The notes under the pieces were generated by a model, which saw only the letters and a list, made by a program, of their open reading frames with translations, had not been told where the DNA came from and searched no databases. Below are positions 10,480 to 21,740 of a stretch of 64,000 nucleotides of DNA, one piece after another. Source of the stretch: Flabesymbios commensalis (Eukaryota; Annelida; Polychaeta; Terebellida; Flabelligeridae); contig OZ024908.1 of assembly GCA_964017125.1 (NCBI GenBank), positions 87,133,664 to 87,197,663 on the forward strand. The letters are read 5' to 3'. The translations under genes were made by a program, and so were the position numbers. Numbering within the stretch: the first letter of the stretch is position 1; each line of letters begins with the position of its first letter.

Positions 10480-10640
10480 GTATCATCAGCATAAATAATC
10501 ATCCTAAACAGTTTATTGCAATAATTAAATCATTGATATATATATGATAAATAGAAGAGGGCCCAATATAGACCCTTGTGGTAGACCAGTGGATAAAGAC
10601 TTAGTTTTATCAAAAGAAACATATTGGGCTCCACAGTCTT
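10480..10640 (-). pseudogene. LINE reverse transcriptase palm core
   Basis: SLSTGLPQGSILGPLLFIIY (with IND following) is read on the minus strand around 10530-10600. YADD (10482-10493) lies in a different frame, so at least one frameshift separates them. Confidence 0.8.
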
Positions 10641-10680
10641 TTTAAACGATTAAACTCTACTGACATTATACCATAATAAT

Positions 10681-10881
10681 TTAATTTATTAAGTAAAATA
10701 AAACAAGATTGTCAAATGCCTTTGGGAGATCTAAGAAAATGGATATCGGTATTTTTCCTTTATCAAGGTCTTGGATGATTCTGTCAAGTTGTTCAATCGA
10801 TGCTAACTCAGTAAAACGACAAGCCCTCCAACCATACTGACTGTCATATAAAAGTTTATGGTCATTTAAATATGTACTCAA
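10681..10881 (-). pseudogene. LINE reverse transcriptase fragment
   Basis: 66 codons with FTELASIEQLDRIIQDLDKG and IFLDLPKAFDNLVL, the conserved RT motif around the first catalytic Asp. Confidence 0.85.
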
Positions 10882-10909
10882 TTGTGTGAAAATGTGTTTT
10901 TCTAAAATA

Positions 10910-11095
10910 TTAGATATTGATGAAATGAGCGATTGGACGGTGGTTTGATATTTCGTTCAAATACCCTTTCTTATGGACTGGTATAACCTCCCCTATCTTT
11001 AGTTTTTCTGGAAATATACCAGTATTTAAAGACTTAATAAAAATACATGTGAAAGCTTGTATTATTGATGCTGTAATTGTCTTTATTAATCTCAT
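10910..11095 (-). pseudogene. LINE reverse transcriptase N-terminal fragment
   Basis: 61 codons with NTGIFPEKLKIGEVIPVHKK and NHRPI, the standard RT entry motifs (usual form KxxxxxxxNYRPIS). Confidence 0.85.
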
Positions 11096-11386
11096 AGAAA
11101 TATCATCAAAACCTGTACTAGATTTATTTGGTAGTTCTTTAATTATTCTGAGTATCTAAATGTCGTCAATTTTCTTAAATTGGATTTTTTGGGCAGTTTT
11201 ATGTTGTTGGCGTGGCTATGTCTAATGTCGATGAAATATTTACAAAATGTATTGGCTATGATGTTTAAATCGGTGATTTCTTCCCCGTTTTTCAAAAAAT
11301 GATTAAGAAAGTCTCTTTTGACTTTAGATTGTTATAATAAATCCTTTATACTATTCCATGTATTTTTAATATTATAGGGTGTCTAT

Positions 11387-11623
11387 TTATATTTTGTCAA
11401 ATAATGAGTAGTAGTGATTTAGTTTTGCCATCCGATTGTTTGATTTTAATATTTTGTTATACGTGTTTAAGTTGGGTTTAATTTTATCACGTGTATCTGT
11501 ATTTGTAGGTATTATTCTGTATTGCTTATATAATTTATCTCGACAAGAAATTGCTTTTACAAAACCTTGAGTTATCCATTGTGATTTTTTTATGGCGGCG
11601 TTTATTAAATTTGATAATTTCAA
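11387..11623 (-). pseudogene. LINE linker fragment between endonuclease and RT
   Basis: 78 codons; SQWITQGFVKAISCRDKLYK and NYYxxLF-like NHYYSLFDKI match the usual PWIT-KLY region before RT. Confidence 0.75.
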
Positions 11624-11686
11624 GGGTCAGATGTTGAATAGTTACGGATTTTGAAATAATGTGAATTAACGTTATGTCACAGTTAA

Positions 11687-12480
11687 CAGGTACGGTCCAG
11701 CCGTTTTTAAATGGCCGCCCATTTAAAAATGACCCGGGCGTTTATAAACGGTCGGCCTCGTTCACTATATACTGCCGTGCAAAGCCAAGAGGCAGTATCA
11801 GCTTACTTGTTAAGTAAGAAGAATAAGCCTTTTGGCTTTTCACGGCGGAATAGCAAAGGGACAGTGCATAACTTCATATGAATTGGCAAAATGACGACAC
11901 AGTTTAGTTAAGTAGGCCTATACAATATTCTACATTTTAGTCGTTCTTGTAAGGTAAATTTCTGCAGAGCTTAGGAAGTGGGATAAATGACAGCGCTCCT
12001 GGATTGTATATAGGTTTTGTGCACTAAATCGTGTGTACAAAAAAAAAAGAATATACAAAAGCGCAATACAATTTGACCATCACTATATCCACCACCTCAT
12101 GGTATTAGCAGAATGTACCCCCCAACGTATACATTTTTTAGCAATGACACTTTAAGGAGGTGGGGGGGTCAGTGGTCAGAAAATATATTTTTCACGATTT
12201 TTACCAACTAAAGCATCGTACTTCACAGATTCTGCTTCTCAAGTTCATTACTAAGTACTAGTAGTGATGCGTGTGTCAATTTAAACATTATATCAAATCT
12301 GGGATAATTAAGAGAAAATAGCTCATTTTATTGAATAAAGCGTACAGTTAACCAGTCATATTGGCCGACCGTTTATAAATGCCCGGGTGTTTATAAACAC
12401 TCGCCGGAAGTGCGTTGTAAGCATTTATAAACGCACGGTGGTTTTTAAATGGGCGGCCATTTAAAAACGGCTGGACCTGG
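11687..12480. mobile_element. TTAA-flanked DNA element inserted in the LINE
   Basis: TTAA at 11683-11686 and 12481-12484. Termini pair through GGTCCAGCCGTTTTTAAATG and its complement near 12450-12477; small differences (CAGGTACGG vs CCAGG) mark the outer bases. Subterminal motifs GGCCGCCCATTTAAAA, CGTTTATAAACG and CCCGGG repeat in both ends. It carries a PAL2 palindrome at 11755-11850. LINE coding continues on both sides. No transposase frame. Confidence 0.8.
11755..11850. repeat. PAL2 palindrome
   Basis: AAAGCCAAGAGGCAGTATCA, GCTTACTTGTTAAGTAAG, and CCTTTTGGCTTTTC; relatives at 46790-46890 and 56110-56215. Confidence 0.75.
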
Positions 12481-12759
12481 TTAATATTGAAGTCAGAATC
12501 TATGTCTTAATAATTTTTGAATAAATATCAGAGTGAGATACTGCATTTTAGAAGTTATTAATCGAAACAGGGTAAGTTTGCTTCACCTTAATGTGTGTTT
12601 GACCTCAGTGCGTTTACTGGATATCGAGTACACTAGCGAGATAAACTATGGAAAGTGAGGTTAATAATATACCTGCAATAGAGTTGCTAATGTGTGGTAA
12701 TTTTACATAAAAATTATCCATCAATCCGCCCGCATGTTAAAGTATTCATTAACAATGTC

Positions 12760-13089
12760 CTACTCTTTGATTTTCAATAGATCAATATTCATATCACCGC
12801 CTATTGTGGTGTCATAATTCCTGTCCTTAAATATCTGAAGTGTAAGTGCTAGTTCTTCTGTAAACGATTTTTGCAATAGAATATCTCTGGGGGGTGGCTG
12901 TGTATGTTTCCTAATAATAGGCGTGTATTTGTGTCCACCTCGCATTATTTCAATAAATTTAACTTCAAATATTTCAGATATAATAGGAGATGGCACATTT
13001 TTTAAATTATATTTTTCATGGAGATAAATTGCTAGACAAAAAATTGGTATGTATACATACCACCACCCACGCACTGACACATCCAGCAT
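12760..13089 (-). pseudogene. LINE endonuclease C-terminal fragment
   Basis: 109 codons; AIYLHEKYNLKN, then DTTIGGDMNIDLLK, the GDFN-type catalytic motif of LINE apurinic-like endonucleases. Confidence 0.8.
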
Positions 13090-13099
13090 GACAGCTGGT

Positions 13100-13710
13100 G
13101 GTAGTGTGTGTGGATTAAATGCAATTGTCTCTTCCGTCTGTTCGCAACGACTGGAGCCTATGATAGGCCTATATTAATACTTCCAACAATCATACATGAA
13201 GGCATAAGGGATTTTTATCCGAATGACTTCAGCAGAAAGCATGCTAAAACTTCACATATTAGGTCGGGAGCCAACCATTCTATCAAATTTTAGGCCAACT
13301 AGGCCAAATTTTAAACCAATTATGTTAATATTTTGTATGTTTGAAGATTCGCGACTTTTTGACCATTGTCCTGCTAAAATAGTTTAATTGTGGAATTTAA
13401 TTAATTTAATTTAATTGTGGAATCAATAAAACTAGTTTTATCAGTTGAAGTTGAAAATCGCGTTAACAATTGTAAGAAATTGTAGATGAAGACATAACAA
13501 TATCAAAAATATGAAAACATCAAATAAGAGACGAAAACAAAAATGCAAAATTGTTCATTAGTTATTTCTGTGTTAATCGCCATTCTTCAAATAAAAACCC
13601 ATTAAAAACAGCAGTTAATCGTCTCATGTCGTCTTTATTATGCTTGACCATCACATTAACTAAAAAAACACAGATCAGTGTATTTACTATGTCAGCATTA
13701 TTTATACCTT
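13100..13710. other. no gene seen
   Basis: AT-rich; may include the lost 5' part of the LINE. A short direct repeat of TTAATTTAATTTAATTGTGG lies near 13385-13425. Confidence 0.4.
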
Positions 13711-13714
13711 GAAA

Positions 13715-13811
13715 ACACGACATATTTACACAATGCTGGTTTACTGTTGGCCAACAGCGCAGAAGGTGGACCAACATAAGACCAGCATTGAGATAAAGTC
13801 TCGTGTTTGCT
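13715..13811. repeat. PAL1 palindrome
   Basis: AAAACACGACATATTTACAC and ATAAAGTCTCGTGTTTGCT ends; centre GTTGGCCAACAGCGCAGAAG, more diverged than other copies. Confidence 0.75.
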
Positions 13812-13975
13812 CTGCACTGACGATAGGTATGACCAACTGATAATAGGCAATGCCCAGTGACAATAGGTATCACCCACTGACGATAGGCATGGCCCACTGA
13901 CAATAGGTTTACATGCCCCACTCACAGTGAATCCGATGACAATGGGTATCACCCACCGACAACAAGGATGGTCCC
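13812..13975. repeat. minisatellite, about 24 bp x 7
   Basis: Units of the form CACTGACRATAGGTATSRCC, seven or so in a row with substitutions. Confidence 0.85.
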
Positions 13976-13979
13976 AGGG

Positions 13980-14590
13980 AAAAATTGTGCCAGTTTGCTC
14001 ATCAAATTTGTAATTTGATTAACAAAATATTTATACATCAAAGATATAAGGATATCTAGTGAGTTAAAACTTTATTGAAAAAAATAGTTAATCAATAATT
14101 TTCAAAGAAATTTGTCCTTGGATCCACCAGAGATGCGTAGGCCTACAATCCCCATATTGACGTGAATGATAATCATCTCGATTAAATAAAATACACAAGA
14201 AGGCTTGAAATCTCCAAGCTTTGATGGATTGTAGGCCTAGCATATCGGATGTAGCAATTTTTTACTGAATAATTATATTTGAAAGCTGAATTATTATTGA
14301 CTAGTTTTCCTACTCTGAGATGACCTTAATAGTTAAGCTGACTGCTAAGTCTGTATTAACCAGAACAGTACGTGCATGGTCACTTAGCAGCTAAACACTT
14401 AGAGCACTGATATATTCAATTAAAATTTTTTTACATAATAAATTTTCAAAAGCTAACTATATAGGGACATTAAAACATATGCCGACAATCAGTGCTCTAA
14501 GGGTTTAGGGCAATAATGTTAACTAGTCATCTTAGAGCACGGGTGATGTGCTCGTGTTCTCAGACCATATTGACAGTTAAGCCAATAACT
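13980..14590. other. no gene seen
   Basis: No recognised repeat; contains the paired CTTAGAGCAC and GTGCTCTAAG words near 14400 and 14490. Confidence 0.4.
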
Positions 14591-14594
14591 TTAA

Positions 14595-14835
14595 CCTTTA
14601 AAAGCGCTGAATTTATTCGTAAAAAAACATCGCAACTTAAGGGTTTTTTCAATTTGAAATCATCATAAATGTCTTAGTTAGCTCTTTCTGATTCATTTGA
14701 ATACCTATGTTATGGGTTTCCGACCATTAGAAATATGTTGATTCTTACAGTGCAGGGATCGACTTTAGTCAACAGAATCTGATGTCTACAGACGTCAGAT
14801 TCTGTCGAATAAAGTTGATCCCCGTCTCAATCTTA
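14595..14835. mobile_element. TH1 element
   Basis: 241 bp between TTAA sites at 14591-14594 and 14836-14839; hairpin end at right. Confidence 0.9.
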
Positions 14836-15137
14836 TTAACCAGTACATAAACTAACAAACTATCATAGTCTCGCCATAAGTTCTCAAAATAAAAATAAAT
14901 ACAAAAAGTAACCTACAAATAAATAACGGTACACATAAATGCTTAAACCTAGTCATAGCAGTCTACCTTGACACAACTTTGTAGTTACTTTTTCGCTACT
15001 GAAGTGCAACGTGGAAATTCAGTAACAAATATTATCACTCTTTTATTGCGGAGAGTGAATGAGGTGCCAAGCAAAAAATTATACCACTGTTAAATTAAAA
15101 ACAGACAAAACATTGAATAACAATCAATATAAATATT

Positions 15138-15445
15138 CTATTTTTTTCAGTGCGGGGACCGTCTTTCAAGCCTGAATTTACCATTGTCATCGTCATCCAC
15201 TACAAGCCGCGAATTGCTGTCGCAATTCTCGACTTGTAGTGGATGACGATGATTTGACGTGGGTAAAAAAGTAATAAAAATTGCTGTGTATTGGTAAACC
15301 AGTTTCATGGAAATTTTCATTCTAAAACCCCTAGTTGTAGGAAAATTAAGTATGATTTCAGGGATGTAAAATGATGCTTTAATGCATCGTGAGGGCTTAA
15401 AGGGTTAAACATCAGAATCTGAAGACAGCCCTCACACTGAAAGGG
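15138..15445. mobile_element. TH1 element, partial, with nested TH4
   Basis: TTTTTTTCAGTGCGGGGACC at 15143 and CTCACACTGAAAGGG at 15445 are the two hairpin arms; a TH4 lies between them. Hairpin end at right; TTGA follows. The other end is missing. Confidence 0.75.
15164..15404. mobile_element. TH4 element nested in TH1
   Basis: Hairpin at left (arms CATCGTCATCCACTACAAG and CTTGTAGTGGATGACGATG), right end GGCTTAAAGGG then TTAA (15405-15408). Both arms carry a G/C pair where other copies have T/A. Confidence 0.85.
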
Positions 15446-15449
15446 TTGA

Positions 15450-15719
15450 CACGTGTGCTTCTGGAACCGAATATACCACGTATATGGATTCCTCCAGAAT
15501 TATTTTAGATTAATTGAAATATTACTAAATTTGGTCAAATGGTTTTTAGTAGTTATTCCAATAATTCAATATTGCAGATGTCTATTTTTCAATTTTATAA
15601 ATATTTTTTGTCAATCAAAGCTGAACATTACGTTAGCATTACATTACGTTAGCAATTCCAGCTTCGAAATAGTTTGAATGAATGAAAAATAGAAGCAAAC
15701 AATTCAGCAGGGCAAGAGG
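15450..15719. mobile_element. TH2 element
   Basis: Starts right after the TTGA that closes the preceding TH1; hairpin at right, end CAATTCAGCAGGGCAAGAGG. Contains a short internal duplication of CATTACGTTAGCA. Confidence 0.8.
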
Positions 15720-15745
15720 TAATAATGAAATAACAGAGTAGTTAT

Positions 15746-15986
15746 CCCTTAAAGCGCTGAATTATTTTTGTTAAAACTATGGAAATCAATGTGTTTTTTT
15801 CAATTTGAAATTTTCATAAATGTCTTAGTCAGCTCTTTCCGATTCATTTGAATATCTATGGTATGGGTCTACGACCATTATAAATATGTTTACTTTTACA
15901 GTGCGGGGGTTGACTTTAGTCGTCAGAATCTGACGTCTACAGATGTCAGATTATGTCGACTAAAGTCGATCCCCGAGCTGTAAGGG
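15746..15986. mobile_element. TH1 element
   Basis: 241 bp, CCCTTAAAGCGCTG to GAGCTGTAAGGG, hairpin at right; flanks decayed to TTAT and TTCA. Confidence 0.9.
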
Positions 15987-15989
15987 TTC

Positions 15990-17125
15990 AAATTAAAACC
16001 TGTTTTTTTTTGCTTGGCCCATCATCTGAGTATATTTATATGTATATATTTAAAATTACAGTTCACACCTGTACGCTCAAAGAGTATATTAACATAACAT
16101 AATGTAAACAGATAAGTAAACAAAAAAATAAATGTAAAACTCTTTTTGACTAGAACCATAATTTATACAATCAACATAAAAATGTTTTGATGCGGCAGTG
16201 ATTGACTGTTTGTTACACCACCCACGCATTTGAACGGTTAGAGTTCCTATACAGTAATGTACTAGTATGTGTACATTAACAAAACAATGTTGGCAAAGGG
16301 GGGGGGGGGATTGAGCTCTGTACTCCTATGTTCCCGATCCGTCTATAGTTGTATCTGTTAGCCAGTTGTACATGTGTTCTCTGGCATTTTTCAGTCTTCA
16401 TTCCACTTTTAAAGACTTTTTTGCGAAAATTTTTAGTAATACATGTATTTCAGAAGGTTGGCATGTAATTCTGGGATCAAAATATGTAAAATTAAACCAA
16501 TTGGTTTATAGAGGGACATCATAATTTAGCATAGAAAACAAAATAAAAAGCTATTGTCAAAATAGTAGAAAATTGTATCTGCAAAGTTTCATAAAAAATG
16601 GGTTGCAAATTGACTGATATATCAGGGAGAATTGTGCGCTACAGGTGATTTTGTTATATATATGTACCAAACATAACCTGGGTAATTTAAATATTGATTG
16701 AAGCAAAAATTAACATCTCTCAAGAGTTGACATCCAAAGTCGTCAAATTCAATAAAAATGTCATTAATATGGAGGAAATGACTAGCACAGATATACTGTA
16801 AAATTCATATCCATATTTTTTCTCTGGTTAAAATGGATGGCTGATTCTTGGACATGAAATAGCCCTTTGATTGTGATGACAGACAAAAATCAGTCAGTTT
16901 TTTGGGTACTTGCGGTGAAATTATGTGATAACTTTATATTATGCAACAATGACCTCCAAAAAAAGTATGAGATATAGCTCCAACCACTAGTTTAACATAT
17001 GGATATCAAACAAGACCACTTGAATTTAGTTAAATTCATTTTGTAGCAAAACAATTGGGACAAATCATTTGCTGCTGGAACAGTGTACATGCTTTCATTT
17101 CGAACCTCTCACAATTAGAACAAGC
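15990..17125. other. no gene seen; poly-G tract
   Basis: AT-rich, with a run of about 10 G at 16299-16309. Possibly GNB5 3' flank, but no coding exon with the expected last residues was found. Confidence 0.35.
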
Positions 17126-17133
17126 AAAGTTAA

Positions 17134-17373
17134 CCCTTGTGCTGCTAAAATCGTATATAATACGGTTTCAAGCATATCTTAGATCAAAAGAAATAACATT
17201 AAATTTGATGACACAGCTTTTGGTAGGTGTTTAGTTAATCTAATAATTCAATATTGGATATCTTTTTTTTTTTAAATTTTAACATTTTTCGTCATTTGAA
17301 GCTAAAAATCACGTTAGCAATTCCAGCTTTATATGAAAGAAAATTAAAACAAGCAATTCTGCAGCACAAAGGG
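17134..17373. mobile_element. TH2 element
   Basis: CCCTTGTGCTGCTAAAATCG to TTCTGCAGCACAAAGGG, hairpin at right; TTAA at 17130-17133. Confidence 0.85.
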
Positions 17374-17792
17374 CTAGTTATTAATCTATGATAATATTTA
17401 CCACAATAGTGGTATCACAATAAATTAAAAAATTAAGTAATTAAAAACAAACACTTCTGTAAATCCATTCATAACATTACCATTATCGCAACAAATTTTA
17501 GATTTTGCTGCATTGAACTAGTCTCCATTAATTAACATTAACCTAATTGTCGGATATTCACACTTGATCATTCAAACAAATCAACCCATCAATCCCTTTG
17601 ACATATAATCTAATACGGCAGAGTGGGACTATAATGTCATAGCAATGAATAAAGTGCAAAAATCCCTATTTCTAACAGTCAACAAAATAATCTGATGCCC
17701 TTGCAATACAAATTATATTATATGAATCACATCAGTGGAATTAAAGTGAGACTATGGCCTGCATTCATCAAAGACATTTCTCAATAACTTAA

Positions 17793-17958
17793 TCCTTATC
17801 CTGTTAATTTATTTAAATTTTCACCCACCTAAAGTTGTGGAGATCTATCCTCAGTGAATCCTGATATTTCAATTCACATTTTGTTCCCAATATCAGTGAT
17901 TTGGTCAAGAAATAAAACAAATTTAAAACGACAATAGTCGTGATCAGCAGGATAAAGG
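17793..17958. mobile_element. TH3 element, internally deleted
   Basis: TCCTTATCCTGTTAATTTAT to GATCAGCAGGATAAAGG, between TTAA 17789-17792 and 17959-17962. One hairpin arm is lost. Confidence 0.85.
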
Positions 17959-17982
17959 TTAACCCTATTTCTCCCCCATGCC

Positions 17983-18360
17983 AGGCAGTCACTACAGTCT
18001 GTAATCATTATTATCTAGTCATTTGTGAACAGCCCTGGAAATTTCGCAAAATTCCATTGAGCATTTCAAAATTTAGACCATTTGACATGTAACGCAATTC
18101 TGAGAATAAACCGGGATGAAGTAATGGTAATGAGTTTATACGTGTTATAAAGGAGCGTCATAAATAGACATTTATGACATGTCAAATTGTAAAACTTTCA
18201 AACTATACAATATTTTTTTTTACAAAATTTTCAGGATCAATGCCAAATGATTAGAAAATAGGGTTTACAAAATTTCATGACAATCACCCGAGAATTGACT
18301 GACTGGATACCGAAAAATAAACTTTCATTTTGGATCATAATCCACTGTCGGGCAGTCACT
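17983..18360. mobile_element. TA-1 element
   Basis: Body blocks CATTTGACATGTAACGCAAT, ATGACAATCACCCGAGAATT and AACTTTCATTTTGGATC match the well-bounded copy at 22551-22982. Confidence 0.75.
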
Positions 18361-18385
18361 ATGTCTGGTGTGCTTTATATTGCAA

Positions 18386-18578
18386 AGTAGTTGTTTTGAT
18401 ATCACCGCAGCTCAGCTCTGGCTACGTCATAACCAGAGCTGAGCTGAGGTGATATCAAAACTATTGATAGCAAACTATTGATGGTCTAGTGTACGGATAG
18501 TGCCCTCCTTACTACCAATAGTTATGTTGATATCAGTTAAACTCTGGCTACGGCTGAACTGATGTCAAAACAACTACT
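18386..18578. mobile_element. foldback MITE
   Basis: Outer ends AGTAGTTGTTTTGATATCA and TGATGTCAAAACAACTACT pair with one mismatch. Inside is a second near-perfect hairpin, CAGCTCAGCTCTGG with CCAGAGCTGAGCTG. 193 bp. Confidence 0.75.
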
Positions 18579-18604
18579 GATGCCATAGTCAGATTTACAT
18601 TAAC

Positions 18605-18841
18605 CCTTAAAGCGCTGAATTCTTTTTGTAAAATCCATGGAGACCAAAGGGTTTGTTTCATTTTGAAACCATCATAAATGTCTTAGTTAGCTCTTTCTGA
18701 TTCATTTGAATACCTATATTATGGGTCTATGGCCATTGAAATATTTTCACTCTTACAGTGCGAGGATTGACTTTAGTCTACACTCTAGTCTACACAGACG
18801 TCAGATTCTGACGACTAAAATCGATCCCCGCGCTGTAAGGG
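18605..18841. mobile_element. TH1 element
   Basis: After TTAA 18601-18604; CCCTTAAAGCGCTG to GCGCTGTAAGGG, hairpin at right. Confidence 0.9.
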
Positions 18842-18869
18842 TATTGTAAATTCATCAACCAGGGTGAAC

Positions 18870-19200
18870 GAATTTCGAGGATTACACAGTCAATTCTCAA
18901 CCAATTTTCTTTAAATTTTACACACACTATTTTCCATTCATCAGTTTCCATTCCTTGAAAAATTCCCAAACTTTTGATAAGTATTTCAGAAGTTAAACCA
19001 TTTGACATGTAATGAAATTCTGAGACAAAGCTAATGGGTTTGTAGAGGGTGACATTTTTATTTATATTAAATAGACTAACTTACTATAGGCCGATTTTCA
19101 GGGTAGTCACCCCATCAATAGACAATAATGCTTGTAAAATTTCTTTACAATTGGTTGAGAATTGACTGAGAAATCTGCAATAATCAGACACCACGGTTAA
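18870..19200. mobile_element. TA-1 element, diverged
   Basis: CAGTCAATTCTCAACCAATT, CCATTTGACATGTAATGAAA and GGTTGAGAATTGACTGAG recur in TA-1 order. Ends not clear. Confidence 0.6.
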
Positions 19201-19336
19201 TGTGAATCCGACTGTAGCAGTTCTGTTTCGTACTCACTGGATTCAATATTTTCAGGAAAAGTTGAATATATTGACGTTGGAATCTGTGGTTGAATGTCTG
19301 CCAGAACTGAGTGTTCAAATGGACATGATTGTCGAA

Positions 19337-19410
19337 GACCCACAAATTTCAGGTCATTTGAAGATGTGGATCGCAGTAGCGAGACACCACTTCAAGCGCC
19401 TGAAAATTTA
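19337..19410. mobile_element. TH3 hairpin remnant
   Basis: Arms around TGTGGATCGCAGTAGCGAGA; the body is absent. Confidence 0.65.
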
Positions 19411-19414
19411 ACTT

Positions 19415-19945
19415 TAATTGCTCAAAAGAGTAGGAGTTATCGGGGATAAAAATGGCTCCATAAATAATAAAGTTGATGCTAGAAAAGCTAGGGAGCACAG
19501 TGTGGCACAGTGTACCATAATCTGACTAAGTGTTGTTATTGTTCCAGCATCACAACATATCTCTATCGTATATACATGTGTCCAAATAACAAGCATTTCA
19601 TTATTACAGAGTGGTCATCGAGTCTGCATAATATACATAGATAGATCTAGTTCTGAAACGATTGCTGTCCTTCACATAGCGTAGAGTGCACAAAGTGATT
19701 AACAACAGCATTCTGATATGTTATGCCCAAATCTGCAATTAAACAATTCATATTTTATATATGGGTGATATGAGACTTCAGTAATATATGAGTGATCAAC
19801 ATAAGGAAAATATAATTGTTGCTGCAAGATGCAAACCAAAAATGAGCTTTAAAATTCGACCATTTTAAATATTGCAAGCACCTGCATTGTATTTATACAC
19901 GATCACATTTTTTAAATAACATTCACTGAATAAAGAAGGGATGGG
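19415..19945. other. no feature seen
   Basis: AT-rich non-coding sequence. Confidence 0.4.
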
Positions 19946-19949
19946 CTCC

Positions 19950-20150
19950 AGAGCCTTAATAGCTGTTTTAAATCTGTTTTATTAGCTGGTTAAATCCTTG
20001 TTATTGTGTATGAAATGACTGTTTAAACATCAAGATTTACAAAATGTTTGGTCCCAAATTAAACAAATATGTGTAATTTTCACCCACCTAAAGTTGTGGA
20101 TCGTGGTAGCGAGCCACAACTTCAAGTAGGTGAAAATAAACATTTTTAAT
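19950..20150. mobile_element. TH3 element
   Basis: Body block TTTAAACATCAAGATTTACA, then hairpin at right (CACCTAAAGTTGTGGATCG to CCACAACTTCAAGTAGG). Confidence 0.7.
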
Positions 20151-20571
20151 GTAGTTAAAGCTGCATAACTGTTTTGCTTATTTCATTCAAAATATTAATC
20201 CATGGAGAATGGCGTTTTAATTTTTAATTTTACTCCCGCGGTTACTGAGTTATCGAGGATTTAAATTTGTTGTTTTTTATTATTGTTGCCCCACCAAAAC
20301 TAACCAGATCACAGCAGAGTAAGACACACTGTCTGTATAATCAGGGCATTAAAAGTACCAGGTGGCAGATAACGATCATCATTGAAAAAAAGTGGAATAC
20401 TTTTAATATTATTCTTATTTTTTAACTGGTCATAGATACAATTCATAGTAAAAAGTGTATTATCTTATGTCATTTAGACATTTCTAGGAGCTATTGCTTT
20501 GTGTGATATGGGTGATATATTCATATAATGACATGTTTAATTTCGGTACCGGTATGGAGAATGTCACTCAC

Positions 20572-20642
20572 TTGAAAAATATTTTAGTATGGTGTTTTTA
20601 AGTGTGGGCCAGCATCTGAGCCTTTGGCCCACCATTAAGACG
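20572..20642. repeat. PAL1 fragment
   Basis: TTTTTAAGTGTGGGCCAGC, CATCTGAGCC, TTTGGCCCACCATTAAGA. Confidence 0.6.
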
Positions 20643-20982
20643 CTCTCTCTAGTCCTTGGGAAATTGTTGGCTGACTCAGGCTAAATTCAGTGATGTAAAT
20701 CATCTTTTTTCGCTATTTTGATTTTCGTGATTTTCTCGAAAACATTTGGTATTTCCTTAATCGGTTTCTAATGGGCATTTCAAAATATAGTCAAAATGCT
20801 ACTAGACAATATCATATCTTATTTTATTTTATCGTAAATCATCACATACAGTGATATAAATCGCGCTATGCAGTAAAATAAAATAATATTTAAAACATCG
20901 GACTTTACTGTATCCGATTTCCAACAGTTGTTTGACCTAGTCTCAGGACGTCAGCCACTGGTTGTTTGGGCTTTGTATCTCA

Positions 20983-21082
20983 GCTAACACGAGGCATTGA
21001 TCCAATGATAGACTAATGTCGGCCCATCACTGCAGTACTAGCTCAACATTATGCCGATTCAGTTCAAAGTCTAGTGCTTGCT
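20983..21082. repeat. PAL1, diverged
   Basis: AACACGAGGCATTGATCCAA, TCGGCCCATCACTGCAG, AGTCTAGTGCTTGCT. Confidence 0.6.
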
Positions 21083-21439
21083 ATAAGGCGTTTGGTGTTG
21101 TCCAATGTAACATTATATTGGCCCATAACCCTATCACTATTACATACATAATGTACTCAAACCGATTCACTACTTCATAATACTTGATGGTGTATCGCAT
21201 GGTGAACTAATCCCGCTACATTTACCCAGTTTTAGTGCATTTACAAGGCCTTTAAGACAATATCAATGATTGTTTTGTACTTTTTAGGTTATTTTTATCG
21301 AAATAAACAAAACGGTTATGCAGCTTTAAGATTTATCTTTTCTAATAGAAAGTTCAGATAATCTTCATTTTAAGATTCTTAATGGGATGAATCCCAGAGC
21401 CTTAAATTTGCAAGATTGACATATGTCTTGATTTAATTG

Positions 21440-21525
21440 TACTGTGCAAATGTAAGTAATTTTCAACCACTTTAAGTTTTTGTCGCAGTAGCAACAACTT
21501 AAAATGACTAAAAATTTCAATTCTT
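21440..21525. mobile_element. TH3 hairpin remnant
   Basis: AACCACTTTAAGTTTTTGTC and AACAACTTAAAATGACT flank GCAGTAGC. Confidence 0.5.
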
Positions 21526-21573
21526 CAAATGAGCGCTTCTACAGTTAATTTAAACTGTGACCAACATTCTTAC

Positions 21574-21740
21574 CCTCAGTGTATAATCCCAGCTGCCCGT
21601 GCATAGTGCCGTGCCATCAGGAGAGACGGCCAAGCAGCTGACTCGGTTCTCATGGCCGTACATCATCGCTAATCTGTTACCTTTCAAAACATCCCACGTG
21701 TTGATCACGTAGTCGTTGTATCCACCAAACAAAAGACGAC
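21574..21740 (-). CDS. GNB5: GNB5 exon 9 (last recognised)
   Basis: Codons about 296-351, [20 protein letters not shown] to GSWDYTLR. If the donor GTAAGA were not used, the frame would read VRMLVTV and stop at 21550-21552, which does not match the family end VWA. Confidence 0.95.

Larger units (their letters stand above)
9980..13095 (-). mobile_element. decayed non-LTR retrotransposon (LINE)
   Basis: Minus-strand fragments lie in LINE order: apurinic-type endonuclease end (13089-12760, with GGDMNIDLLK), linker (11623-11387, with SQWITQGF), reverse transcriptase start (11095-10910, with GIFPEKLKIGEVIPVHKKG), fingers/palm (10881-10681, with IFLDLPKAFDNLVL), palm core (10640-10480, with LPQGSILGPLLF and YADD), and a C-terminal piece (10224-10006). 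Frames change and stops interrupt throughout, so it is a dead copy. The layout fits the jockey/CR1 side of LINEs. A 794-bp DNA element (11687-12480) is inserted between endonuclease and reverse transcriptase. The 5' end and any tail were not defined. Confidence 0.85.

Noticed and set aside
21550-21573. GNB5 C terminus read through as VRMLVTV
   Set aside because: GTAAGA is a good donor and the family ends VWA; the read-through tail matches nothing.
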